Assembly (NCBI RefSeq): GCF_014235185.1
Contig: NZ_CP060131.1
Coordinates: 1,557,501 to 1,621,500, forward strand
Direction: 5' to 3'
Length of the DNA: 64,000 bases
DNA from: Pseudonocardia petroleophila
GTDB lineage: Bacteria > Actinomycetota > Actinomycetes > Mycobacteriales > Pseudonocardiaceae
How positions within the stretch are numbered: the stretch's first letter is position 1; the number at the start of each line of letters is the position of its first letter. A model generated the notes under the pieces. That model was given only the letters and a program-made list of their open reading frames with translations. It was not told the DNA's origin and ran no database searches. Below, piece by piece: positions 26,012-32,172 of the stretch. A program made the translations under genes and the position numbers.

Positions 26012-26691
26012 CCGCCACCGTCGACGGCGTCTGGCAGGCGTTGGAGACGGTGATGGACCCGGAGCTCGACGAGCCCATCACGGATCTCGCCTTCGTCGAG
26101 TCCCACACCGTCTCCGACGACGGGGTCGCCACGGTCGTACTGCGGCTCCCGACGTTCTTCTGCGCGCCGAACTTCGCCTTCCTCATGGTCGCCGACGCCT
26201 ACGACGCGGTCATGGAGGTCGACGGGGTGCGGCACGCGGTGGTGACGCTGCAGGAGAACCAGACGGCCGACGCCATCAACAAGGGCGTCGCGGCCCAGGC
26301 CGGGTTCGTCAAGGCGTTCGAGGGGGAGGCCACGGCGGAGCTCGACGAGCTGCGCACGGAGTTCCTCTCGAAGGCGGCGATCGCCGGTCAGGACCGGGTC
26401 GCCCAGCCGCTGGTCGACGACGGGGCGCACCCGGACGAGCTCGCCGCCATGGTGCTGGGCGACGTGCCACCCTCGGTGGACCTCGACCGGCTCCGTGACC
26501 GGCGGCGGAAGATCGGCCTCCCGGCGGGCGACGACGCGCCGTTGCTCATGCACCCCGACGGGAGCCGGGTCACCACGGCACAGGTGCCGCTGCACCTGCG
26601 CCGGGCCCGGCTGCGCCGGGTCGGCATCGAGGCCAACGGTCACATCTGCCGAGACATCATGCAGGCCAAGTTGGCGGTCGGCGCTCCGTAG
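26008..26691 (+). CDS. DUF59 (MIP18-like iron-sulfur assembly) domain protein
   Basis: 227 residues. The first 100 residues form a DUF59/SufT-like domain: VMDPELDEPITDLAFVES and LRLPTFFCAPNFAFLMVADAY, with the Cys typical of the family. The remaining half is specific to the copies found with diiron monooxygenase genes and ends in GHICRDIMQAKLAVGAP. Translation is coupled to the amidohydrolase (ATGA overlap). A role in metal-centre assembly is inferred from the domain and from the conserved neighbourhood of mim/prm clusters. A strong hairpin follows the gene. Confidence 0.85.
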   Translation: MTATVDGVWQALETVMDPELDEPITDLAFVESHTVSDDGVATVVLRLPTFFCAPNFAFLMVADAYDAVMEVDGVRHAVVTLQENQTADAINKGVAAQAGFVKAFEGEATAELDELRTEFLSKAAIAGQDRVAQPLVDDGAHPDELAAMVLGDVPPSVDLDRLRDRRRKIGLPAGDDAPLLMHPDGSRVTTAQVPLHLRRARLRRVGIEANGHICRDIMQAKLAVGAP

Positions 26692-26708
26692 CGCCCACCG
26701 CCGGACGG

Positions 26709-26739
26709 CGCCCCGACCCCGGATCCCGGGGCCGGGGCG
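26709..26739 (+). terminator. Terminator hairpin after the dehydrogenase/amidohydrolase/DUF59 unit
   Basis: CGCCCCGACCCC pairs with GGGGCCGGGGCG across a 7-base loop, with one mismatch. It lies 18 bases after the DUF59 stop codon. Confidence 0.7.
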
Positions 26740-26769
26740 TCGTCGTGAACGGGGGAGGTCGGGTCACCC

Positions 26770-27240
26770 ATGACGGTGGCGATGCAGCGGCTGATCACGG
26801 CGATGCAGGAGCAGACCGACGCCTTCCACGCGGCGGTCCACGCGGCGGGCGACCTCGAGGCGGCGCTCGCAACGGTCGCCGCGGACGGCACCCTGGAGGA
26901 CGTGCCGGTCGGCGGGCCGTACACCGGCGACGAGCTGCGCCGCCACCTCGCCGAGGACGTGCTCCCGCACCTGCCCGCCGACCTGAGCTTCCGCCGCGTG
27001 ACCCGCACCGCCGACATCCGGACGCTGGTCGACCAGCGGCTCGTCCGCTTCACCCACGACCGCGAGCTGCCGTGGCTGCTGCCCGGGGTCGCCCCCACGC
27101 ACCGGCCGGCCGAGGTGCTCGCGATCTCCGTGGTCGCGTTCCGGCACCGCACCAGCGGAGCGGTCGTGGAGTCGCTCATCTCGTCCTACCGCACCCTGTG
27201 GGACCACACGGGCCTGCGCGCCCAGCTCGGCCTCTCCTGA
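26770..27240 (+). CDS. NTF2-like (SnoaL-type) hypothetical protein
   Basis: 156 residues. A helical N-terminus (MQRLITAMQEQTDAFHAAVHAAGDLEAAL) followed by alternating strands, including VGGPYTGDELRRHL, RFTHDRELPWLLPG and SVVAFRHRTSGAVVESLISSYR, suggests an NTF2-like alpha+beta barrel used by small isomerases, hydrolases and ligand-binding proteins. No catalytic residues are assignable. It follows the terminator of the DUF59 gene and is 55 bases upstream of the dehalogenase gene, so it could belong to either neighbour functionally. Confidence 0.6.
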   Translation: MTVAMQRLITAMQEQTDAFHAAVHAAGDLEAALATVAADGTLEDVPVGGPYTGDELRRHLAEDVLPHLPADLSFRRVTRTADIRTLVDQRLVRFTHDRELPWLLPGVAPTHRPAEVLAISVVAFRHRTSGAVVESLISSYRTLWDHTGLRAQLGLS

Positions 27241-27295
27241 CCTCCATCCCCCCGTCGCCGGACGCCCGGGCGCGGACCGGTCTAGGTTGACGCGG

Positions 27296-27988
27296 GTGGA
27301 CGTGCGCGCACTGGTGTTCGACGTGTTCGGCACCGTGGTCGACTGGCGCTCGGGCGTGGCCGCGGAGGTGACGCGGCTGCTGGGCCCCGGGGTCGACGCG
27401 GGTGCGTTCGCCGACGCCTGGCGCGGCCACTACCTCCCGTCGATGGACCGCGTCCGGCGCGGGAAGCGGCCGTGGACCGGGCTGGACGGCCTGCACCGCG
27501 CGTCGCTGGACGAGCTGCTCGACGAGTTCGGCGTGCCGGCCACCCCCGAGGACGTGCGCGTCGAGCTCGTCCACGCCTGGCACCGGCTCGACCCGTGGCC
27601 CGACTCCGTCGAGGGGCTGCAGCGGCTGAGGTCGCGGTTCGTCGTCGCGACGCTGTCCAACGGCAACGTCTCCCTGCTCGTCGACATGGCCCGCCACGGC
27701 GGGCTGCCGTGGGACACCGTGCTGTCCGCGGAGCTGTTCGGGCACTACAAGCCCGACGCCGAGGTCTACGACGGCGCCGCCCGCCTCCTCGACGTCGTGC
27801 CGGGGCAGGTGCTGATGGTCGCCGCGCACCTCGACGACCTGGCGGCCGCGCGCGGCCGCGGGATGCGCACGGCGTACGTACACCGGCCGGACGAGAAGGG
27901 ACCCGGTACCGCGATCGCGGAGTCGGACCCGGCTGCCGACGTCTCCGTCGGCTCGCTCGTCGAGCTGGCCGAACGCCTCGCTTGCTGA
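27296..27988 (+). CDS. Haloacid dehalogenase, type II-like (HAD superfamily)
   Basis: About 230 residues. The nucleophile Asp9 is in LVFDVFGTVVDW; LSNGN supplies the second motif; the Lys in HYKPDAEVYDGAARLL is the third; and VAAHLDDLAAARGRGMRTAYV is the acidic fourth motif. This combination is that of (S)-2-haloacid dehalogenases and related phosphatases. The usual 'AHNWDL' sequence reads AHLDDL here, so dehalogenase activity is not certain. The GTG start was preferred over a TTG three codons upstream. It precedes a long non-coding stretch that leads to the first molybdenum hydroxylase operon. Confidence 0.85.
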   Translation: MDVRALVFDVFGTVVDWRSGVAAEVTRLLGPGVDAGAFADAWRGHYLPSMDRVRRGKRPWTGLDGLHRASLDELLDEFGVPATPEDVRVELVHAWHRLDPWPDSVEGLQRLRSRFVVATLSNGNVSLLVDMARHGGLPWDTVLSAELFGHYKPDAEVYDGAARLLDVVPGQVLMVAAHLDDLAAARGRGMRTAYVHRPDEKGPGTAIAESDPAADVSVGSLVELAERLAC

Positions 27989-28032
27989 CCCGAACGGGTG
28001 CAGAACCGCGTCTGATCGGCTGAGCGGTGTCC

Positions 28033-28051
28033 CTCGAACGGGTGATTCGAG
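28033..28051. promoter_or_regulatory. Candidate operator, motif shared with operon 2
   Basis: CTCGAACGGGTGATTCGAG has perfect 6-base arms around a 7-base centre. Its first 13 bases (CTCGAACGGGTGA) recur exactly, in inverted orientation, upstream of the second operon at 31770-31782. A related ACCCGAACGGGTG occurs at about 27998. Confidence 0.5.
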
Positions 28052-28066
28052 GCGTTTCGCCTGAAC

Positions 28067-28111
28067 TCCGCTGAAGCGGACTTCCTTGGTGCTTCGATCC
28101 GCAGAAGCGGA
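28067..28111. promoter_or_regulatory. Paired palindromes TCCGC(T/A)GAAGCGGA
   Basis: Two 14-base elements at 28067-28080 and 28098-28111 differ at one base and start 31 bp apart, close to three helical turns. This arrangement is typical of cooperative binding by a dimeric regulator. No equivalent pair was seen upstream of operon 2. Confidence 0.5.
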
Positions 28112-28285
28112 CACCCGATCGATACACGTGACGCGGAACACCGACCGCTTCGGGAACTTTACGCCGCCCGATCGGCTGACCTGGCCTTATCGCCCATATC
28201 TGGGCCGCTCCGCACTTCGTTTGGTCTCCGACAATGCCGAACGCGGGCGACCCCTGCGCGTCGGGAGTCTGACGAAAGGACGACG

Positions 28286-28372
28286 GTGTCCGCTCACCTC
28301 GTGACGACCGGCACACACCAGCTTCCCGGTGTGCCGGTCCTCGGCGTGGGCGCGCCCCCGAGCCGCACCTAG
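28286..28372 (+). CDS. Short leader reading frame 1 (28 codons) before Mo-hydroxylase operon 1
   Basis: A GTG preceded by GAAAGGACGAC opens a 28-codon frame closed by TAG. The peptide begins VSAHLVTTGT and ends PVLGVGAPPSRT. An equivalent frame lies upstream of operon 2, with a matching start context and a C-terminal half that agrees (GVPVLGVGAPPS against GAPVVRVGGPAS). The middle is shifted by one base between the copies, where the DNA encodes a conserved hairpin. It may be a translated leader peptide controlling the downstream gene, or mainly an RNA element. No similar named peptide is known to me. Confidence 0.55.
   Translation: MSAHLVTTGTHQLPGVPVLGVGAPPSRT
28306..28339 (+). promoter_or_regulatory. 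Hairpin inside leader frame 1
   Basis: GACCGGCACAC pairs perfectly with GTGTGCCGGTC over a 12-base loop. The same stem sequence, longer by 3 bp and with one mismatch, occurs in leader 2 at 32034-32067. Conservation in both leaders supports an RNA role. Confidence 0.6.
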
Positions 28373-28420
28373 CCGTACTCACCACCACGCAGTTCCGAAC
28401 TGGGTTCACTCCCCCCGCAC

Positions 28421-28453
28421 CCTCCTGTCAGGGGCGGGAACCCTGACAGGAGG
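28421..28453 (+). promoter_or_regulatory. Hairpin sequestering the Shine-Dalgarno of the first large-subunit gene
   Basis: CCTCCTGTCAGGG and CCCTGACAGGAGG form a perfect 13-bp stem with a 7-base loop. The 3' arm contains AGGAGG (28448-28453), the ribosome-binding site placed 6 bases before the ATG at 28460. When folded, this stem hides the site, which suggests translation is off until the structure is opened or a ligand, protein or ribosome in the leader frame changes the fold. Confidence 0.75.
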
Positions 28454-28459
28454 ACATCG

Positions 28460-30826
28460 ATGCCCGCTCACAGCGCAGGCACCACCACACGCTCCGAGTC
28501 ACGTGACTCGGGCACCGGGTTCATGACGGTCGGCCGCCGCAAGTTCCTCGGCTACCTCGTCGCTGCACCGACGCTCGTCGTCGTCGCCGACATCGGCCGC
28601 CAGGCGGCCTGGGGCGGCGCCCAGGCCAGCGCCGCGGCGCTGCCCTCGCCCCCGCAGACCCCCGAGGTCTACGAGTTCGTGGACGCGTACCGCGACGCGT
28701 GCCGCCCGACCAACCCCCTCCTCGCTGTCGAGGTCAAGGAGGACGGCCGGGTCGCGTTCGCGCTGCCCCGCTCGGACAACGGCCAGGGCATCATCACCTC
28801 CTTCGCGATGGTCATCGCCGAGGAGATGGGCATCGACCCGTCCGACGTCGACGTCACGCTGGCCGACGCCCGCCCCGAGCTGATGTTCAACCAGCTCACC
28901 GGTGGGTCCAGCTCGACGTACTCCCTCTACACCCCGGTCCGGGTCGCCGCCGCGATCGCCAAGGGCGCGCTGCTCGACGCGGCCGCCGCGCAGCTCGGCC
29001 AGGAGAAGCGCCTGCTCGAGACCGCGGGCCTGACCATCGTCGACACGGCCGGCCGGGCGATCCCCTTCGGCGAGCTGAGCCGACTGGCGGCCGTGCCGGT
29101 CACCACGGCGGCCGAGGTCGTCCTGAAGGACCGCGAGGAGTTCACGGTCCTCGGCAAGTCGCGGGGCAAGAGCGACGCGCTCGCCATGGTCACCGGCGCC
29201 AAGAAGTTCGCCATGGACCTGATGCCGGAGGACGCGCTGCCCACGGTGATCTGCCGGGCGCCCGACCTCAACGGCTTCCCCGACGGCGGGCCCTCGAACC
29301 TCGACGAGGTCCGCAACATGCCCGGCATCACCGACGTCGCGCCGATCGGCAACGGCATCGCCGTCCGGGCGCGGACGTTCGGCCAGGCCATCGACGGCGT
29401 GAACGCGCTGCAGGTGAACTGGAACCCCGGAACCGTGGCCGGCCAGAGCGACGAGGACATCGTCGAGGGGCTGCGCCGGGCCGAGCTGCCGCTGGTCACG
29501 CCGCCGATCCCCGGCAAGACCCTCGAGCAGGAGCTGGTGCACTTCTCCCGCAACGGCTCGGCGCTGGAGACCAACTGCGCCATCGTCTCGGTCAAGGACG
29601 GCAAGGCCGAGGTCTGGGCCCCGGCGAAGAGCCCGATCTCCGGCCAGAAGATCGCCGCCGAGAAGCTGGGCCTCGCCCAGAACGACGTGACGTTCCACGT
29701 CATCCCGGGTGGTGGCTCGTTCGGCCGGCGGCTGTTCAACGACAACATCCAGGAGGCCGCCGAGGCCGCGAAGGCCATCGGCAAGCCGGTCAAGCTGATG
29801 TGGGACCGCGCCAACGACTGCCGCCAGGGCCGCGTGAAGCCGCTGTGCGTCACGCGGGTGCGCGCCGTGGTCACCGACGACGCGGTGGCGAGCTTCGAGC
29901 TCCGCTACTCCGGCGTCAACATGGAGGTCGACGAGGGTCTGACCGACGTGCTCACCTCGCAGCTGATCAAGGCGCCGGGCGGGAACCTGGGCGTGTCCGA
30001 GACCTTCTGGGAGATCTCGGTCCACACGCCCTACAACTTCGGCGTCAACACCCGGGCCATGGTCGAGACCAACTACGGCTTCAACACCGGCTCGACCCGC
30101 AACGTGTACGGCCCGGACACCTGCACCGCCCGCGAGCTGATGATCGACCGGATCGCCGAGCGCCTGAGCAAGGACCCGGTCGACTTCCGGACCGAGTTCG
30201 TCAAGACCGACCGCCTGCGCAAGGTCATCGAGCGGGCCGCCAACGAGGCCGACTGGGGCAAGTCGATGCCGGAGGGCACCGCCCAGGGCATCGGCGTCCA
30301 CCAGGAGTACAAGTGCGCCACGGCCTGCGTCGTGGAGATCGACGCCCGGCCCGAGACGGTGAACCGCAACATCCGCTCGGCCCGCACCGGACCGCGCGTC
30401 ACCAAGGTCACCTTCGTCGTCGACCCCGGCCTGCTGCTCAACCCGCTCGGGTTCGAGGCGCAGGTGCAGGGCGGGATCAACGACGGCATCGCCAACGCCA
30501 TGACCGCGGGCCTGCACCTGGTCGACGGATCGTTCGTCGAGGCGAGCTGGGACAACTACTTCTACACCCGGCAGTGGAACACCCCGCCCGAGGTCAACGT
30601 GATCCTGATCGAGGACTCCGAGTACCCCGAGCCCGGCGGTGCCGGCGAGGTCTCGGTCGCCGCCACCATGTCGGCCGTCGTGAACGCCTTCCGGCGCGCC
30701 ACGGGGATCGAGCCGGAGTACACCCCGGTCCTGCACAAGGAGCCGTTCCCGGAGGGCTTCACGCAGTACCCGACGTCCCCGCCCATCCCCGCCTCGCCGA
30801 CCAACGGTCTCGAGTTCACCTTCTAG
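28460..30826 (+). CDS. Tat-exported molybdenum hydroxylase large subunit 1 (IorB-like)
   Basis: 788 residues. A twin-arginine signal (VGRRKFLGYLVAAPTLVVV, Arg pair near 26-27) directs export of the folded enzyme. The rest matches the xanthine dehydrogenase family molybdopterin subunit of the isoquinoline 1-oxidoreductase beta type: FALPRSDNGQGI, FNQLTGGSSSTY, GGGSFGRRLFND, GINDGIANAM, and the catalytic Glu in EPGGAGEVSVAA near the C-terminus. It hydroxylates a carbon next to a heteroatom or oxidises an aldehyde; the substrate is unknown. The stop is 9 bases before the [2Fe-2S] gene. The start used has an ideal but hairpin-buried ribosome-binding site; an internal ATG (28523) nearer the signal is weaker. 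Confidence 0.92.
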   Translation: MPAHSAGTTTRSESRDSGTGFMTVGRRKFLGYLVAAPTLVVVADIGRQAAWGGAQASAAALPSPPQTPEVYEFVDAYRDACRPTNPLLAVEVKEDGRVAFALPRSDNGQGIITSFAMVIAEEMGIDPSDVDVTLADARPELMFNQLTGGSSSTYSLYTPVRVAAAIAKGALLDAAAAQLGQEKRLLETAGLTIVDTAGRAIPFGELSRLAAVPVTTAAEVVLKDREEFTVLGKSRGKSDALAMVTGAKKFAMDLMPEDALPTVICRAPDLNGFPDGGPSNLDEVRNMPGITDVAPIGNGIAVRARTFGQAIDGVNALQVNWNPGTVAGQSDEDIVEGLRRAELPLVTPPIPGKTLEQELVHFSRNGSALETNCAIVSVKDGKAEVWAPAKSPISGQKIAAEKLGLAQNDVTFHVIPGGGSFGRRLFNDNIQEAAEAAKAIGKPVKLMWDRANDCRQGRVKPLCVTRVRAVVTDDAVASFELRYSGVNMEVDEGLTDVLTSQLIKAPGGNLGVSETFWEISVHTPYNFGVNTRAMVETNYGFNTGSTRNVYGPDTCTARELMIDRIAERLSKDPVDFRTEFVKTDRLRKVIERAANEADWGKSMPEGTAQGIGVHQEYKCATACVVEIDARPETVNRNIRSARTGPRVTKVTFVVDPGLLLNPLGFEAQVQGGINDGIANAMTAGLHLVDGSFVEASWDNYFYTRQWNTPPEVNVILIEDSEYPEPGGAGEVSVAATMSAVVNAFRRATGIEPEYTPVLHKEPFPEGFTQYPTSPPIPASPTNGLEFTF
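28494..28511. promoter_or_regulatory. Perfect 18-bp palindrome in the start of the first large-subunit gene
   Basis: CCGAGTCACGTGACTCGG is fully self-complementary and lies in codons 12-17, ahead of the Tat motif. It could be a protein-binding site, or a hairpin near the start codon. Confidence 0.5.
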
Positions 30827-30835
30827 GAGCCAGAC

Positions 30836-31312
30836 ATGCCCACACAGACTTTCAACCTGAACGGTGAGCAGGTCACCGTCGAGGTCGAGGACGACGTCCG
30901 CCTGCTCTGGGTGATCCGCGACATCCTCGGCGTCACCGGCCCCAAGTACGGCTGCGGCATCAACGTCTGCAAGGCCTGCACCAGCCACATCAACGGCAAG
31001 GCCTTCAACCCCTGCAGCGTCCCCGTCAGCGACATCTCCGCCGACGACGAGATCACCACCATCGAAGGCCTCGCCGACACCGTCGACTCCGACCTGCACC
31101 CCATGCAGGAAGCCTGGATCGACAAGGACGTCGCCCAGTGCGGCTACTGCCAGCCCGGCCAGATCATGGCCGCCGTGGCCAAGGTCCGCCAGTGCGCCGA
31201 AGAAGGCCGCAAGCTCGACGACGCCGCCATCGAGGAGATCCGCAACATCTGCCGCTGCGGCACCTACAACCGCATCCGCGAAGCGATCTACGCCGGCGCC
31301 GAGAACATGTGA
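30836..31312 (+). CDS. [2Fe-2S] subunit of molybdenum hydroxylase, copy 1 (IorA-like)
   Basis: 158 residues, the length of XdhC/IorA-type small subunits. The N-terminal plant-type cluster is bound by Cys40, Cys45, Cys48 and Cys60 (GCGINVCKAC ... NPC), and the second by Cys102, Cys105, Cys139 and Cys141 (QCGYCQPGQ, ICRCGTYNRI). It passes electrons from the molybdenum site. It has no signal peptide, so it must ride out of the cell with the Tat-bearing large subunit. The protein is identical to copy 2 and the DNA is almost identical. The gene uses GAA for Glu more freely than its neighbours. Confidence 0.95.
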   Translation: MPTQTFNLNGEQVTVEVEDDVRLLWVIRDILGVTGPKYGCGINVCKACTSHINGKAFNPCSVPVSDISADDEITTIEGLADTVDSDLHPMQEAWIDKDVAQCGYCQPGQIMAAVAKVRQCAEEGRKLDDAAIEEIRNICRCGTYNRIREAIYAGAENM

Positions 31313-31317
31313 CCGCC

Positions 31318-31349
31318 GTGGGCCCCGGGTGCCTGATCCCGGGGCCCAC
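31318..31349 (+). terminator. Hairpin between [2Fe-2S] gene 1 and the small secreted-protein gene
   Basis: GTGGGCCCCGGG and CCCGGGGCCCAC form a perfect 12-bp stem with an 8-base loop, 5 bases after the stop codon. It may reduce transcription into the small gene or protect the upstream message. Confidence 0.7.
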
Positions 31350-31385
31350 TCCCCCTTCCTTCACGACGAGACGAGGACGAACCAC

Positions 31386-31682
31386 ATGAACACAGCGAAG
31401 CGCGTGACCCTGGCGGCCGTTGCCGGTGGCCTGCTGCTGGTCGGGGCCGGAGTCGCGGCGGCCGACGACAACGAGGCCGACTTCACCAACACCCAGAACC
31501 CGGGCCAGCTCGGCACCTCGGTGTCGGAGATCCTGGGCGAGCTCACGTTCCAGGGCACCGACGCCCTCAACGGCGACAACCGCCCCGACGGAGCCAACGG
31601 CGTCGAGAACGAGTTCCCGCCCGTCAACCCCCGCTACGTCGAGGGTCCGGTCGGCGGCCTGCTCAACGGCCCGTTCGACTAG
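31386..31682 (+). CDS. Small secreted protein of unknown family, copy 1
   Basis: 98 residues. A signal peptide (MNTAKRVTLAAVAGG through AGVAAADD) is followed by an acidic mature part of about 70 residues: hydrophobic stretch LGTSVSEILGELTF, then an Asn/Asp/Gly-rich linker, and the C-terminus RYVEGPVGGLLNGPFD. The paralogue at 35010 has the same order and the end RFVEGPLSGIVQDGPFE. I do not recognise the family. Its repeated position after the exported oxidase subunits suggests it works with the enzyme outside the membrane, for example as an assembly, tethering or electron-acceptor-docking protein. No Cys or obvious cofactor site is present. Confidence 0.75.
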   Translation: MNTAKRVTLAAVAGGLLLVGAGVAAADDNEADFTNTQNPGQLGTSVSEILGELTFQGTDALNGDNRPDGANGVENEFPPVNPRYVEGPVGGLLNGPFD

Positions 31683-31702
31683 GGCCGGACCCCACCGACG
31701 AT

Positions 31703-31739
31703 GCGCCGGCCCCGGGTCATCTCCTCCCGGGGCCGGCGC
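31703..31739 (+). terminator. Terminator of Mo-hydroxylase operon 1
   Basis: GCGCCGGCCCCGGG and CCCGGGGCCGGCGC form a perfect 14-bp stem with a 9-base loop, 20 bases after the stop of the small secreted-protein gene. Confidence 0.8.
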
Positions 31740-31769
31740 GTCACCACCCGGCGGACACCGTCGACGGAG

Positions 31770-31782
31770 TCACCCGTTCGAG
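31770..31782. promoter_or_regulatory. Shared operator motif, inverted copy
   Basis: TCACCCGTTCGAG is the exact reverse complement of CTCGAACGGGTGA found at 28033-28045 upstream of operon 1. Unlike that site it lacks the second TTCGAG arm. It is a candidate half-site for a regulator common to both operons. Confidence 0.45.
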
Positions 31783-31824
31783 TGACGTCGTCGTCCGCCA
31801 CAGATCTGTCGATGAGGAAGAGAA

Positions 31825-31868
31825 GCCCGATCCGTGCCGCATCTGCGGAGCTGATGCGGCCATCGGGC
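31825..31868 (+). promoter_or_regulatory. Nested hairpin, possible attenuator, before operon 2
   Basis: Outer arms GCCCGAT and ATCGGGC (7 bp) enclose inner arms GCCGCATC and GATGCGGC (8 bp) with a 9-base loop and small internal loop. CTTTCC follows the 3' arm, so it could act as a weak terminator inside the leader. Confidence 0.45.
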
Positions 31869-32014
31869 CTTTCCCGGCCCCCTGGAGCACCTGTTCGCTC
31901 CCCGGGGTCGTGCGACACCGCGTATCCGGAGCGACGCACGGATCGTTGACCTTCCGACGATGCCGGCGGCACGGGCCCACCCGTACCGCCGGCATTCTCG
32001 ACGAGAGGACGACG

Positions 32015-32098
32015 ATGCCCGCTCCACCCCACGACGACCGGCACACCCACCGCGGTGCGCCGGTCGTTCGCGTGGGCGGGCCCGCGTCCGCACGATGA
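32015..32098 (+). CDS. Short leader reading frame 2 (27 codons) before Mo-hydroxylase operon 2
   Basis: An ATG preceded by GAGAGGACGACG opens a 27-codon frame, beginning MPAPPHDDRHTHRG and ending RVGGPASAR. The DNA aligns with leader 1 over nearly 100 bases at roughly three-quarters identity, while sequence further upstream does not. Its TGA overlaps an in-frame ATG (32095) of the large-subunit frame as ATGA, so coupled translation of a longer large subunit is possible. The hairpin within it (32034-32067) matches the stem in leader 1. Confidence 0.55.
   Translation: MPAPPHDDRHTHRGAPVVRVGGPASAR
32034..32067 (+). promoter_or_regulatory. Hairpin inside leader frame 2
   Basis: ACGACCGGCACACC pairs with GGTGCGCCGGTCGT (13 of 14 positions) over a 6-base loop. 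The stem core is the same as in leader 1, though the reading frame through its 5' arm differs by one base, which favours selection on RNA structure. Confidence 0.6.
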
Positions 32099-32172
32099 TC
32101 CGCCCCGCGCGGAACCGGACCACCCGAACGCGCCGCGCTCCCCCGTCGGCGGCTGAAGAACAGGACCTCTGG

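Larger units (their letters stand above)
27989..28285. other. Intergenic region with clustered palindromes upstream of Mo-hydroxylase operon 1
   Basis: No gene is visible. The stretch is less GC-rich than its surroundings and holds several inverted repeats: CTCGAA...TTCGAG, two near-identical TCCGCNGAAGCGGA elements, and GCCCATATCTGGGC at about 28191-28204. It probably contains the promoter and operators of the first operon plus part of the 5' leader. No confident -35/-10 pair can be named. Confidence 0.6.
31740..32014. other. Structured intergenic region upstream of Mo-hydroxylase operon 2
   Basis: No gene is visible. It holds the inverted copy of the 13-base operator motif (31770-31782), a nested hairpin at 31825-31868 followed by CTTTCC, and a further stem around 31878-31907 with GGAGC and GCTCC arms inside CCCC and GGGG. 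The density of stems suggests a structured 5' leader or attenuator as well as a promoter. Confidence 0.5.

Noticed and set aside
28499..31099. Long minus-strand frame across large subunit 1, and its counterpart at 31741-34785
   Set aside because: Both are antisense shadows of the IorB-like genes; similar lengths only reflect the duplication.
31740..32014. Known molybdenum-cofactor riboswitch
   Set aside because: The stems are present but I cannot match the published consensus by eye, so only a generic structured leader is reported.
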